Origin: Anadara kagoshimensis
Taxonomy: Eukaryota > Mollusca > Bivalvia > Arcoida > Arcidae
Length of the DNA: 64,000 nt
Direction: 5' to 3'
Assembly: GCA_021292105.1 (NCBI GenBank)
Contig: CM037871.1
Coordinates: forward strand, 18,347,460-18,411,459
The position numbers and the translations under genes are program-made. Positions 29,956-42,413 of the stretch are shown here, piece after piece; position 1 is the stretch's first letter, and every line of letters begins with the position of its first letter. The notes below the pieces were generated by a model. It was not told the DNA's origin. It was given only the letters and a program-made list of their open reading frames with translations, and did no database searches.

Positions 29956-30810
29956 TGCTTTCAACGTTACCTAGCAACAAGTGATCAAATTATTGCCTCC
30001 AAAGCGTATATTGTAACGCAAGTTATGATTGGTCATTTAGCTCAAGTTGATTGGCAGTATCGGTTTATGAATTTTCATATTAAAAACTATATTTACCAAT
30101 TCATCGAAATTTATTATTTCCATTCGATTAAGTAAAAGTGTTGATAGTTTATTTCCGTTCGTTTTTTAATAAAATCTATGTTGCTCATGACAACGCTTAA
30201 AATTATTTGTTGCATCAGCTGTTTTAAAAGGCTTTTTAGAATGGAAACAATGTTTGAGGAAATCGGTTTTTAATATCTTAACAATTCATATTTGCATCGT
30301 AGCATACCAGACTTGTACTAAATTACGTCCCTAATGCGTTGTATATTGCGTAACATCAGGAACTCTTTTGTCAAGGAGGTAATCATATGACACTTGATCT
30401 CTATTTCCGGTTTTTCAATTGCTCACGACCTACCAATCATCTATAAGATTTCCAATATTTCATCTGTTGTTCTTTTACATCCGCACGTCTTCAATCCATA
30501 TCTTAATATTCTGACATTGAACATCAGATTGTAAATCACCAGCCATTTAGAACAGCTCTGATAACATCATAAGTGCTTGCCAAGTCATTTCTAATATAGC
30601 GATTTTTTTCATCATGTAGACCTTGATGACTCTCTGATATGAGTTCAAAACAAAGGAGCAAGCCATTTATGGCTTTCTGTTATGAATTTAAGAGAAAACT
30701 ATTGTTAATTCTTCAACTTCGAAATACTAGTATGTAAATCTTTGGACGTTTAAACAAAAGAATCGATTCGAAAACTTATGTTGTTGCACACATCTTAGAA
30801 AAATAATTTT
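29956..30810. other. Intergenic, nothing recognised
   Basis: No gene supported on either strand. Confidence 0.4.
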
Positions 30811-31075
30811 ATTTTTCTGCTGATGACAGGGTGCCTTGACCGAAAGAAATGGACGTACACACTTAATTGTAAAATATTTTGTATCCCTTCGTTGATGACC
30901 ATTTGTCATTGACCAAAAAGGGGACGCACTTGATTGAAAAAGTGTAATTTCATTTTATTCGATGATGCTCGGGTGGCATTGACCGAAAAATGGACATGCT
31001 TTATTTATTCTTCTGATAATGGCCGTATACTATTGACCGAAAGAAAGGGAAGTACTTGATTGCACAAAAAAAACG
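30811..31075. repeat. Degenerate tandem repeat, about 60-80 bp
   Basis: GCCTTGACCGAAAGAAATGG and variants (near 30833, 30910, 30977, 31036), each followed by a GTACACACTT / GCACTTGATTG phrase. Confidence 0.6.
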
Positions 31076-31229
31076 TCTTTTAAAGATTATAACAACCAAA
31101 TAAAGCCATGTGTTAAGCCGATTAAGTTTCCCTTAATTGCTTTAAGATATAAAATTGTGCGGATTTACATGCTGTGAGATTGTTGTTGTTGCCCAAAGTA
31201 TATAATATTTTCGAATATACCACGGTTTT

Positions 31230-31740
31230 GAAATCAAAGACGCCTATTGCTTTTAAGCCTATGGACACAGGTGTGGAGTTTGCAATTGCAATGATATGAT
31301 TCAGTACTGTTTGAACTGTCATTAAACCATTTGGAATATATTTTATGAATTACTGTTTTGAATTCAAGGGTACGCATTGCACCAAAGCTTATGAATACAG
31401 GTGTGGAGTTTGCAATTCCAACTATACTTACCACATATTTCAGTACTGATTTAACTATCTTAAAATTATTTGGAATTCAAGATTTGCTAATATATGAATA
31501 TATGTTTAGTTCAAAGAGGCGAATTGCACCAAAGCTCATAAATACAGGTGGGAAGATTGAAATTCAAACGATATATTTCAGTACTTTTGGAAATTTCACA
31601 AAATCATCTGGAATTTAATGTGTTGCTAATATGTTTTCAGTTCGATGATACGTATGGCACCATAGCTTATAAATACAGGATTGAAGATTGCAATTCCAAC
31701 CATAAATAGTACTGTTTTAATTTTCATAAGAAGCATTTGG
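31230..31740. repeat. Tandem array, about 130-145 bp units
   Basis: Phrase AATACAGGTGTGGAGTTTGC and relatives at about 31262, 31391, 31541 and 31672, each followed by TTTCAGTACTG and ATTTGGAAT. Four units, diverged. Confidence 0.75.
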
Positions 31741-31774
31741 AACATTTCTTAAGTTTTAACACCATGTTTTTTTC

Positions 31775-31905
31775 ACCACATCAGTAGCTCAGTAATAATA
31801 AAGCATCAGCGTCGAGAGTGGATGGTCGTGGGTTCGAACCCCGGTCGTGGCATGCATAAGATACCACTTCCTCGCCTGGCACTCGGGTACTAAAATGATC
31901 AAACA
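31775..31905 (+). mobile_element. tRNA-headed SINE copy
   Basis: CAGTAGCTCAGTAATAATAA (disrupted A box) and GTCGTGGGTTCGAACCCCGG (intact B box), then an unrelated short body. Not a functional tRNA: the D arm is not formed. Confidence 0.6.
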
Positions 31906-32118
31906 ACAACCAAAGATGCATATTGCAATTGCACCAAAACTGATGAATACAAGCATGAGCACAACTCCAGTACTGTTTTGATTTTAATAAAACATCATTT
32001 CGATTATTTCGAAGTTCTTGAAATCATGCATAGTGCAGGCTTATAACTAACAATAATAACAATAGAATACGTCAGTATTGAATACTAATGAGCTAGTTAA
32101 CGATAGTCTGAAGACGTC

Positions 32119-32267
32119 ATGAAATGGTTAGTGACTCTAACAACATACATCGTAATTCTACTTCATGTAAAACAATATAACAATATTTCTCAGTCTATCT
32201 CTACGCCTGACTTGAAGTGTATATATATTACATTATTAATTGGAGATCGAGTGGTATCTTTACAGAG
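32119..32267 (+). CDS. Candidate signal-peptide exon of an unidentified gene
   Basis: An ATG opens 49 codons and two bases, ending at a perfect donor AGAG/GTAAGT; the frame stops within the intron. The product starts MKWLVTLTTYIVILLHV, a good secretory signal, then ISTPDLKCIYITLLIGDRVV. No partner exon downstream could be recognised, so this may be the first exon of a plus-strand gene whose other exons I cannot see, or a remnant. Function unknown. Confidence 0.33.
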
Positions 32268-33060
32268 GTAAGTTTTTTTTTTCATTTTTATTATTTTATA
32301 ATTGTGTTTTGATATTTTATAGTCACAATAAATGGTGAAAATTTAAAGTAATTAGCATTTTCATATTTATTTTAAATTCATTTAACTTAATTTCAATAAG
32401 GTTATATTATTGTGATATTACACGATAAAATTTTTTTGTGATTGAAGTCTATACGATATACGTAGTAAAGATTCAGTAAATTGCCACCATTTGTTAATTC
32501 AGATTTTGGCATTATAAGCGTGTGGGGTGAGGCGATATTGTCTGGCCGATGTTAAACTCTAAATCTGACAGGCATCGTTAGGTGATGATGACTTATGACA
32601 AGATTCTTTCCCTTATTTTGAGACGGGTCAATTCTATGATGGCGGAGAAAACTGAAGTGCTCGGAGAAAATGTGTTCGTCGATAAGGCAAAAATGATTGT
32701 AGTTTTGACGTTATGAATATATTGCATATTCCGATACTGTGATTCCATTTATCTTCATAGTGTTTAATATAAGTAGTTTTAAGAAAAATATCACTTCATG
32801 AGGTGATGAATTCGTGATTAGTGGTTACCCATTTAGGCAAGTTTGACAGAGATACTATTTTACTGACAAGTTAATTCGTAGGTCTAAGTCTGCGATAACT
32901 TTGACTTCGAAAATAGAAATACAAGTACTACGGCAATAAATGATAGCATATTTGAGAAACATGGTGTTGGTTTGAGGGACGATTGGTCAAAGGCAATTTG
33001 AACTGGCGTATTTTTTTCGATTATTGCAATGAAATGATGTTTTATTGCAATTTTCAATTA
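32268..33060. other. Intergenic, nothing recognised
   Basis: No gene or repeat family identified. Confidence 0.4.
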
Positions 33061-33115
33061 TTATATATATATTTCTTAAACAAAGAGTAAAAATACACTG
33101 TATATGTATATATAT

Positions 33116-33180
<65 letters not shown>
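33061..33180. repeat. (TA)n microsatellite
   Basis: Almost pure AT dinucleotide from about 33127 to 33178, with ATGTATATATAT flanks. Confidence 0.95.
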
Positions 33181-33181
<1 letters not shown>

Positions 33182-33359
33182 ATTATAATGTATTATATAC
33201 TTCTTTGTGATATGTATATGTGTAATATTTATATGATATGTACCTGTGTCAAATATATATATAAAAAAATTAAAAAAAGAATAAAAATAGGAACATGACA
33301 ACAAATTAGGTAATCAAAAATTGGCACGTGACAAATTGACAAATATATTACTACAAAAA

Positions 33360-34345
33360 ATGACAGCTGATATACCTGCAGTATTTATTTATATCAATGT
33401 AATTATTTTCTGTATTTATTTTCTTATCATTATAATCATTTGCTACTTTTGAATGCGTTTTTTAAATAAAAATTCAAAAGTAGCACATGGCATTAATGAT
33501 ACATGTATATCATTTATTTAATTCCCCAGCTTTCTCCAATATACATGTATATATATTCAGTCCTTTTAAATTAATAATTTCGACCCATTTTTTAAAAAAT
33601 ACTTTTACTTTTTTATTCCTAAGATCTGACAGCTGATTTTCATGCAGTTATGAGTTTATATGATTTAATTTCAATTTAATGCGTTTTGTTCCATTTTTAA
33701 ATCTATCATGTATTTATTTCATTCACAATTCTGACATATATTACACGTCAATTATAGTTAACAATTTCCACCTAATTTATAATTTAATCAAATACTGTTA
33801 CTTTTTTATTTTTTAGATCTGACAGTTGATTTAAATGTAATTATGATTGTTTTTGATTTTATATCAACCATATATATTCAGTCATTCAGGTTAACAATTT
33901 CGTCCCATTTTAATGAAATACTATTACTTTTTTATACACACCCCCACGCAAACTAGTTTGAGGGGGGTATGTCTGTCTCTCTGTCCGTCTGTCCGTGTAA
34001 AATCGTGTCTGGGACATAGCTCATCAATGCTTTGGACAACATGAATAATCTTCATGGTCCATAGATTTGTCATGACCTTGAACCAAAAGCCCTATCGAAA
34101 AGATCAAGGCCGCAGGAAAACTTTGAATGTTAACGTTAAGGGGTGGGGGTATTTGGCTCTCAAGAGACAGTTCTAGTTTTTCCTAAGATTTGACAGCTGA
34201 TTTTCATGCAATTCTTATTTTTGTTCATCGTTATATCGATCAAGTTTGTCCCTTCAGTGTTTCCGTAATATCCAGTGATTAAAGGTTAACAATTTCGTCC
34301 CATTTTTATCAAATACTGTTACTTTTTATGCCTAAGATCACGATT
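33360..34345. repeat. Diverged tandem repeat with a mobile insert
   Basis: GACAGCTGATTTTCATGCAG and variants (33363, 33629, 33820, 34191) alternate with CAATTTCGTCCCATTTTTA and ACTGTTACTTTTTTAT. Between the last two units, 33945-34180 is an unrelated dispersed repeat (CCCCCACGCAAACTAGTTTG.. to TTTGGCTCTCAAGAGACAGT), whose 3' part recurs at 46329-46445. Confidence 0.65.
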
Positions 34346-34734
34346 TGTCTGACAGTGTTACGTGTTAACTAAATAAGGCATATAGACATCAATTGATCAT
34401 AAAAAATTAACATTATCAAATGCCATAAAAGTTCGTGTAATAATTTCACGCTTGACAAATTATTAAAAAACACCTGACCTGTTTTTACTTCTCTAATATT
34501 TTTAAAGACTAATTGACGTATCAAACTTCGACATGACACGGAAATTACTTTTTTAAAATAAGGCTTTATTTTTATTTTTTTAAAATGTGTGTGTATATGG
34601 ATCGCTGATTGCAAAATAAGTGAGATGGGGGCGCTCGTACTAATAAAACCACATCACAAGACATTAATCCAAATGCCTAAAACATGAAACATATACTTTG
34701 TATTAATTGAAACAACCAATTACAATGTACATGT

Positions 34735-35050
34735 CACATCAACAGCACAACAACCACGCCAATAATAAAATAATAACACAATATCAGCAACAACAATTAC
34801 AAAAAACAAAAGCAGTAATAACAACAATAACAAAACACTAACAACAGCATCAACAACAGGAAAGATGATAACACGAACAGCAACTACAAAGGCAACATCA
34901 ATATCGAAACAACAATAAATAAATAGCAAAAACAACAGTTACCAGAAAAAGCAAATAGCAATTAATGAACAACAACAATACAAGACAAAATTACAATAAT
35001 ATCAAAACAACAACAACGACATCAACCATAAAATGATAAGCAAATTGACA
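34735..35050. repeat. (AAC)n-rich degenerate microsatellite
   Basis: Imperfect ACAACAATAACAAAA sequence over about 300 bp; it produces spurious Val/Leu-rich ORFs on the minus strand. Confidence 0.8.
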
Positions 35051-36079
35051 CCAAAACAACGACAAAAAGCAACAGTAACAACGTTAAGGAAACCCAAATA
35101 CAATTCTGAACGATAACAAACAACAAAAAGGAAATCAGGAAACAAGGCCGACGGGAGACCATTGCTCATTGAATCACTGATTTTGGACATTATATAACGC
35201 AAAAAAAATTACATTCATTGGTGCAGTTCTCAATTTATTGTCATCAGAACTATAGATAGACCAAATATCTTGCATTCCAACGTTTTAAATAGACGGTCAT
35301 TAAAAACCCCACTGAAATTTATGTTTTTAATGTTTCCAGAAATAAGATGTATTCGGGTAATATGTTGACTTACCGTCCGTCCGTATGTTCAACAATATGT
35401 CCTTCTGTATTATTTACCGTGCCTGCCTTATCCCCAAACGCCACTGAAGATATTTGTACCAAACTTGATTTACAGGATATTCCATGACTTGTGCGCCAGA
35501 AGAGGTGACATTGTAATTGTTTCTCAGAGTTGTGCATTTTTGAAATTTTAATCATCTGCAGATTTTACAGAATTACATCCCTATAAAATTTTGAATTTTA
35601 ATAATATTTTTGCGATCTTTACCAACAATTTAATGGCCAAAACGTAAAATATTTTGCTCTGCCTAGCTGCGCTATTTTTTTTAATTCAATTGGAATAATT
35701 TTATGCATATTCATGTAATATGCAATTCCTTAATTCCAGTCCAATTTTATGAATTGTCTTACACCAGCGTGATGTCAATCGTTGTATTATTGACAAAAAA
35801 GCCATCGGATTCAAAACATCAATAAAATTACAGACAGCACAGGCAAACAACATTGACCTGTCCGGTTGACCCTTAATATTAATATTTCTTATGGAACAGT
35901 GCATTAATGTTTAGTGAACACAGTTGTCTATTTTTTTTCTACACAATGGGAAGCTTTCATTATTTATGGAAGAACTGCGAATACTAACCATGTATTCGTT
36001 GGATCGCCATGTATGAATATTCTTAATGAAAGGTCAAGCGGCCAGGTCAATGTTGGTTGCCTATATTTCTAAAGGATTT
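35051..36079. other. Intergenic, nothing recognised
   Basis: No gene supported. Confidence 0.4.
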
Positions 36080-36310
36080 TACTGTACAGACCTGTCGAAA
36101 GTTTAACACGTGGCAAACGAATTCGTGCCGAATTGGCTGCTCATCTAGAACACTACTAATAGTTAGTTATACCTCGACAGCAGGCCAGGTGTCATCTAGC
36201 TCTCGGCAGGTTTTCGGCAACAACTTATCCATATCTTGGCCATTCTGTAGCCGGTCGTTGACTACTTATTCGCTAGCTCAGAGTTCAACTTTCGACATGT
36301 CTGTTCTGTA
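36080..36310. repeat. MITE family B, full copy
   Basis: TACTGTACAGACCTGTCGAA left; TCAACTTTCGACATGTCTGT right. Confidence 0.78.
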
Positions 36311-36477
36311 TGTGACCGTATTTAAATCCAATAAATCGCTGATTGTAATCTGCTCACAGGAATATTGTTTTAGAATGCATTAATGTGTTGTTTCTAGCCT
36401 CTAATGTGAAACAATTTCCATGTTAATTTTATAAATATAGTAAATTGCTTGAAGTACTTGGAAAGACATTTCGACCA

Positions 36478-37598
36478 TGTTCCTATACCATTTTATTGAC
36501 AAAGTGGGATATATTTCTAATTTAATACAACAATAACAACTTAATAACCAAACAGTACGTCTCTTTGAGGTGCAATTTAATGATGAAGTTTAACGCTACA
36601 GTCAGAGATTTTTGCATTTATATCGAATCGAGCTGGTTGACGAAGCCGATGTGCCTATTTTAATGACAAAGTCGAATCAATTTCTAATTTCATAATAAAC
36701 AATAACAGCTTTATAACCAAACAGTACGTCTCTTTGAGGCACAATTTTAAATAAAGTTGTTTAAGGGTTTTAGGTTACAGTCAAGATTTTTGTATTAGTA
36801 TCGAGATGGTTGAGCAAACCGAAGTGCCTATTTTATTGACAAAATAGAATATATTTTTTTGATTTATAATCAACAATAACAGCTTAATAACCAAACAACA
36901 TGTTTCTTTGAGGCGCAATTTTAAATGCAGTGGTTTAGGGGTTTTAAGCTACAGTCAAGATTTTTATTGATATCGGGATGGTTGACGAAACCGAGGTGCC
37001 TATTTTATTGACGAAATAGAATAAATTTCTAATTTATAACAGCTCAATAACCAAACAGCGCGTCTCTTTGAGGCGCAATTTTAAAAGCAGTGGTTTATAA
37101 GTTTAAATCAACAGTAAATTATTTTTGTATTGATATCAGAATGGTGAGGAAACCTGATCACCCATTTTATTGACAAAGTAGAATATATTTTTGATTTATA
37201 ATCAACAATAACAGCTTAGTAATCAAACAACACGTCTCTTTGAGGTGCAATTTAAAGTGCAGTGGTTTAGAAGTTTTAAACTGCAATTTTCTGTATTGAT
37301 ATCGAGATGGATGAGCAAACCGGAGTGCTCATTTTATTGACAAAGTAGAATCAATTTCTAATTGCATAGTCAACAATAGCATGTTTATAACCAAACGGTA
37401 CGTCTCTTTCGAGGTACGGTTTATAGCAGATTGGAATAATCGATTTTTGCGCTACAGCCAATATTTGTATTATTTATACCGAGTACGTTAGTTCTAGGAT
37501 TGTGGAGGAAACTGTAATGCGTATTTATTAACAAAGTAGAATATGTGTCGAATATAATACAAAAATAACAGGTTAATAATCTTTAGAGGTATAACTTA
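36478..37598. repeat. Tandem array, about 168-bp unit, seven copies
   Basis: Phrase CCAAACAGTACGTCTCTTTG recurs near 36547, 36717, 36890, 37051, 37223 and 37390, with TTTTATTGACAAAGTAGAAT between. The last unit is interrupted by the Gypsy element at 37599. Confidence 0.87.
37594..37598. repeat. Gypsy target-site duplication, left
   Basis: ACTTA, repeated at 42594-42598. Confidence 0.85.
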
Positions 37599-37767
37599 TG
37601 TAATAGTATGGATGGTGATGGATCTCTGGAGATACACAACACAAACACGACGTGTGTGATCCGACATTTATTCTATATATCTATGTATGGGAGACAACTC
37701 TAATACAATTCCTATGTATACAAAGAGAGATAACTCTTATGACTATATTAATAGTAATACTATAACA
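37599..37767 (-). repeat. Gypsy 3' LTR
   Basis: 169 bp, matching 42426-42593 nearly base for base; TG..CA ends with a short inverted repeat. Confidence 0.93.
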
Positions 37768-37779
37768 TCTCCTTTCTTT
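37768..37779 (-). other. Gypsy polypurine tract
   Basis: AAAGAAAGGAGA on the minus strand, directly against the 3' LTR. Confidence 0.75.
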
Positions 37780-38252
37780 ACATTGAAAATTGAGTTTGTA
37801 TATATTATTTCTGACATTATTAAATTGTAAATAATTAAACAGATATATCAGTTGTGTATTGAATGTCAAAACATCACTGCGAATATCTAGATCACTATTA
37901 AATATATTGCAATCAATTAAACATTAAAATATTGTACAATGAAATGTCTTTTCAGTCTCTTAAAATAATGTTCAAGATTATCATTAATCTTTTCAAAACA
38001 TTTATAATAAATGAATTAAAATTGTCAATAAAGTATTTTGATGACATGATTTCTTCTAAAGTGTCTTTGAATTATACATGTCATATTGAGCATTAATGGA
38101 ATAATAATATCAAATACAATTTATAATCGAATCGTACATAATAAACAGAAAAACATGAAAAATGTATGTTATATGAGTAATAACATCAATTATATCAAAA
38201 TGTAATCAAATTAAACATATAACAAGTAGATACACATGAAAAAATACATATA

Positions 38253-41200
38253 TTACATGGAATTAATGATCTTGGGCTTAACAATTCTGCCACTGCGAGT
38301 AATGTATGGTTGTGAATTAACTTGAGAATGAATTGGTTCATACTTGACTACAGGGGGTGGTTGAACTTGATCACTATGTGACATGTCCTTGACCTTGGGG
38401 TCATCTTGAAGAATACCATATTTGACCTTTGGGCTATTTGTCAGTGTTTTGGAGGGGTTGGGGTTGTCATCATAGATTTTGTATGGTGGTGAAAGTGACA
38501 TATCAAACTTTTCATTTGATTTGATTAAGTGACGACGGTTTCGCCTAAATATGCCACCGTACTGAGATCTTAAGGTGTAAGAATGATCATCATCTTTTCC
38601 AGTGATTATAGCAGGTTGCCATTTACTGTCATTCTTTTGGAATCTGACTTTTTCACCAACATTAAGGGGATTTTGGGCTTTTGATGAAACATTATAATAT
38701 TTAGCTTGCCTTTGCTGGTCAAGTTTCATTGATTGGTTTGTTAAGGTTGAGTTCATGACCTTGGGTTTGAGCTGATTGGTAAGTGTAGGGAGAACTGATC
38801 TGAGTAGTCTTCCTTGAAGCAATTCAGAAGGGGAGTGACCAGTGCTTTGTAGAGGAGTATTACGGTATTCAAGGATTCCCAGATAAGGGTCCTTATTGCT
38901 AGATTTAGCCTTTTCAAAAATATGTTTCACAGTTTGAACTGTTCGCTCTGCCAGTCCATTGGATTGGGGGTACCTTGGGCTAGATGTAGAGTGTACAAAA
39001 TCATAAGTCATGGTAAAATTTTCAAATTCATGAGAACTGTACTGGGGACCATTATCAGATATGACCTTCTCTGGTATACCAAATCTGGCAAATATAGCTT
39101 TCAAATGGTTAATGATAGCTTTACTAGATGTGCTATTTAGCTGTACAACTTCAAAGAATTTGCTATAGTAGTCAATAACAACAAGAAATTCTTTGTTGTC
39201 CCATTGAAATAAATCTGTGCCAACTACTTGCCATGGATAATCAGGTATTGGGTGTGGGGTAAGGGGTTCCTTTGGGTTAGAATTACGGTGGGTCATACAG
39301 TGGGGACATTTAGATACTAGGTCTTGTACATCAGCAGTAAGACCAGGCCAAAAAATGCATGTGCGAGCTCTTTTAAGAGTTTTTTCAATACCCATGTGAC
39401 CAACGTGCAGGGTTTCAAGAATGTTTTCTTGAAGTGCAGGGGGTATTAAGATCTTATGACCTTTAAGAATAAGACCTTCATGTAATGTGAGCTCTTCACG
39501 GTGGTTCCAGTATTCAAGTATAGTTGGGGGGCAATGGTTTCTAGTGTCTGGCCAACCATTGATAATGACCTTGATAAGTGTCTGTAGAGTGGAATCAGAC
39601 TCTGTTGCTTTGCGGATTTCCTCCAGTTTGCGGTCACTGATAGGAAGTTGGGTAACAATGTGGTGAACATGAGCGTCAAGACCTTTAGAGTATTTTGGAT
39701 AAGTCTTGGGCAATGACTTTCTGGATAATGTGTCAGCTACAGGTATCTGGGTACCTGGTACATAAGTGACATCTAGGTCATAATTCTGTAACTGTAAAAG
39801 CATTCGCTGCAAGCGTGGTGGTGCTGTATGCAGGGGTTTCTTGAATATTGGGGTTAAGGGTTTGTGGTCAGATTGTACTAAGACTTTTCTGCCATAAAGA
39901 TATTGGTGAAATCTTCGGCAGCCAAACAATATAGCAAAAAGCTCTTTCTCAATCTGGGCATATTCTACCTCATTTGGGGCTAGAGATTTTGACGCATATG
40001 CCACTGGCTTACCATCCTGCATGATGGTGGCTCCTAGACCATATTTAGAAGCATCAACTTGTAAAATAGTGGGTTTATTTGGGTCAAAATAAGATAACAC
40101 AGGTCCAGGACTAGAGGTAAGTAGTGCTTTGACCTTGTTAAACGAGTCAGTTTGAGGTTTGTCCCAAACAAACATAACATCCTTAGCCAATAACTGTCTG
40201 AGAGGCTTAGTCAGTCCAGACAGATTTGGTGCAAACTTGGATAAGTAGGTAATCATACCTAGAAATGTCTCTAATTCAGCCTTGTTAGCTGGGGGTGTCA
40301 TGTCATGTACAGCAGCAACTTTGTCAGGGTCAGGTTTTATACCTTCAGAAGTAATAACATGTCCGAAGTACTTAACACTTGTAAGTCCAACTTGGAGCTT
40401 CTCCTTGTTTAATTTCAGTCCAATCTCATTGGTTCTTTTGAGAGCTTTACGGAGTGCTTCATTGTGTTCCTGGGCATTTTTACCAAACACCAGAATATCA
40501 TCTACTAAGGCAATAACACCTGGTAGGTCATTAAATGTCTTGTCAATATTTCTCTGAAACAAGTCCTGTGAACAATTAAGGCCAAATGGAAGCCTTAAAA
40601 ATCTGTACCTTCCCATGTGTGTATTGAAGGTAGTAAGGTAAGATGACCTTTCGTCAAGTTTAATATTCCAGTAGCCAGTTCTTACATCTAATTTTGTAAA
40701 GTATTTAGCTCCAGCGAGATCTGGAAGTACATCTTCCAAAGTTTTCATTGGATGATGGGGTCTAAGAACTGCTCTATTAAGGTCTCTTGGGTCCAAACAT
40801 ACCCTTAGTTTCCCTGAATCAGGTTTCTCTACTACAACAAGAGAGTTGACCCAGTCCGTGGGTCTTGTGACCTTGGCAATTATACCTTGACCTTCCATCT
40901 TGTTCAACTCGTCTTCGAGTTTAGATTGTAGGGCTATAGGGATCCTGCGGGGAGGGTGTATGGCGGGTGGTACATTGGGATCAATACTGATGTTAGCTTC
41001 CCCTGGGAATAGTCCTATACCATTAAAGGTATCTGGAAATTCTGACAATATTTGTTCTTTAGTCATAGGAATACTGTCTGTAGGTGAGACAGAGTCGCAA
41101 GTGTAAACTAACTTGATCAAATCAAATTTAATACAATCTTTCATGCCTAATATAGGTGACGAGTTAGTATTTAAAACATGAAAGGTGACCTTGGACCTTT

Positions 41201-42395
41201 TATCCTTGTAGGAGCATTCAACCTCACATTGACCTAATGTGGTTAACCTTTGACCTCCATATGCTGACAATCTAGCATCACTAGGGGTAAGTGGAGCACA
41301 CTTCACTATGCCATCATAGAGACTCTTAGGTAATATATTTACCTGAGAACCAGTATCTAACTTAAGTTTTACAGGATTATTTTCAATTATCATGTTACAA
41401 AATGCTTGATCTACAATATTTTCATTATTTGTACCAATACAATCTATGAAAAATTCATCAGAAGATTCATCATTTACAGAAGTATCATCAACAATTGACA
41501 TAGAATCTAAGTCATTAATCTCTTGTACATGTACATTTGAATAACATTTCTTAGCAAAGTGATTATAACGAAGACATTTTGAACATTGTTGACCTAATGC
41601 TGGACATTTGCTTCCTGGTTTATGGCTCGGTTTTCCACACTGTTTGCATTCACCTTTAACTGTGGATGTACTGTCATTTTTACGGTGGATACCCTCTTTT
41701 GTTGCGCGATCAGTTTTGCGGTTGTCATGGTAACGTTGTCTTCTGCCTCTGTTTTGTGAATGTTTACCATTATTATCAGTGTTCATAGACTGTCTCTGTT
41801 TGAACGGTTGTCTCGGTGTAGGGCGTCCTCTAATGGAGTGTACCTCTTGTGATTGAGAGTTCATCATTTTCAGTTGTTCCTGAGAATATTCACATGTTTG
41901 AGCAATCTGTATTGCCTTTTCCACTGTCAGTCCTGCTCCCTCGTTTATGAGCTTTTCGCGAACCTTTTGAGATGCGGTTCCAAATACTATTTGGTCGCGA
42001 ACCATTTCTTCTGGATTGGTATAAGCACAGTCTTTTACCATAGATTTAAGTTTTGTGATATACTGTTCAATAGAGTTCGTTCCTTGCATTTCTTTGCTAA
42101 ATTTAAATCTGGCAAAGATAGGGTTTAGTTTCGGTTGTACATACGCTTTAAATCGTGTGTAATGTGGCTCAAGTTTCTTTCTATCAGCTTCTTCCATGTC
42201 TGTCCATGTGCTGAAAATCTCTCTGCCACGGTCTCCTACCCATAGTAGTAGATATTTCACTTTGATATCTTCTTCTTTTTCCAAAAGCGGTCCTTCGAAA
42301 AGTAGACTCACATGGTTTTGGAATTTTTTCCAGGCTTCGGGAAGGTTACTCGACTCCCAGTCCATTTTCGGAATTGGTAGGCCTGTTAGATCCAT
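38253..42395 (-). CDS. Gypsy gag-pol polyprotein
   Basis: A single frame of 1380 codons. Order: gag-like region, a zinc knuckle-like Cys/His cluster near residues 250-285 (CKQCGKPSHK, CSKCLRYNHFAKKC), aspartic protease (KLDTGSQVNILP, near 345), reverse transcriptase (with LRVCLDPRDLN and the ALVDDILVFG active-site box), RNase H (LQVDASKYGLGATIMQ), an integrase zinc finger (HVGHMGIEKT..CPHC) and integrase core (DYYSKFFEV, SDNGPQYSS). A one-frame gag-pol without env is usual in several Gypsy clades. It looks whole. Confidence 0.95.
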   Translation of the reverse strand: MDLTGLPIPKMDWESSNLPEAWKKFQNHVSLLFEGPLLEKEEDIKVKYLLLWVGDRGREIFSTWTDMEEADRKKLEPHYTRFKAYVQPKLNPIFARFKFSKEMQGTNSIEQYITKLKSMVKDCAYTNPEEMVRDQIVFGTASQKVREKLINEGAGLTVEKAIQIAQTCEYSQEQLKMMNSQSQEVHSIRGRPTPRQPFKQRQSMNTDNNGKHSQNRGRRQRYHDNRKTDRATKEGIHRKNDSTSTVKGECKQCGKPSHKPGSKCPALGQQCSKCLRYNHFAKKCYSNVHVQEINDLDSMSIVDDTSVNDESSDEFFIDCIGTNNENIVDQAFCNMIIENNPVKLKLDTGSQVNILPKSLYDGIVKCAPLTPSDARLSAYGGQRLTTLGQCEVECSYKDKRSKVTFHVLNTNSSPILGMKDCIKFDLIKLVYTCDSVSPTDSIPMTKEQILSEFPDTFNGIGLFPGEANISIDPNVPPAIHPPRRIPIALQSKLEDELNKMEGQGIIAKVTRPTDWVNSLVVVEKPDSGKLRVCLDPRDLNRAVLRPHHPMKTLEDVLPDLAGAKYFTKLDVRTGYWNIKLDERSSYLTTFNTHMGRYRFLRLPFGLNCSQDLFQRNIDKTFNDLPGVIALVDDILVFGKNAQEHNEALRKALKRTNEIGLKLNKEKLQVGLTSVKYFGHVITSEGIKPDPDKVAAVHDMTPPANKAELETFLGMITYLSKFAPNLSGLTKPLRQLLAKDVMFVWDKPQTDSFNKVKALLTSSPGPVLSYFDPNKPTILQVDASKYGLGATIMQDGKPVAYASKSLAPNEVEYAQIEKELFAILFGCRRFHQYLYGRKVLVQSDHKPLTPIFKKPLHTAPPRLQRMLLQLQNYDLDVTYVPGTQIPVADTLSRKSLPKTYPKYSKGLDAHVHHIVTQLPISDRKLEEIRKATESDSTLQTLIKVIINGWPDTRNHCPPTILEYWNHREELTLHEGLILKGHKILIPPALQENILETLHVGHMGIEKTLKRARTCIFWPGLTADVQDLVSKCPHCMTHRNSNPKEPLTPHPIPDYPWQVVGTDLFQWDNKEFLVVIDYYSKFFEVVQLNSTSSKAIINHLKAIFARFGIPEKVISDNGPQYSSHEFENFTMTYDFVHSTSSPRYPQSNGLAERTVQTVKHIFEKAKSSNKDPYLGILEYRNTPLQSTGHSPSELLQGRLLRSVLPTLTNQLKPKVMNSTLTNQSMKLDQQRQAKYYNVSSKAQNPLNVGEKVRFQKNDSKWQPAIITGKDDDHSYTLRSQYGGIFRRNRRHLIKSNEKFDMSLSPPYKIYDDNPNPSKTLTNSPKVKYGILQDDPKVKDMSHSDQVQPPPVVKYEPIHSQVNSQPYITRSGRIVKPKIINSM

Positions 42396-42413
42396 CTTTG
42401 ATCAATTTCAAAA

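Noticed and set aside
33104-33304. Tyr/Ile repeat proteins on both strands
   Set aside because: Translation of the (TA)n microsatellite.
34720-35202. Val/Leu-rich membrane-like proteins on the minus strand
   Set aside because: Translation of an (AAC)n-rich degenerate microsatellite.
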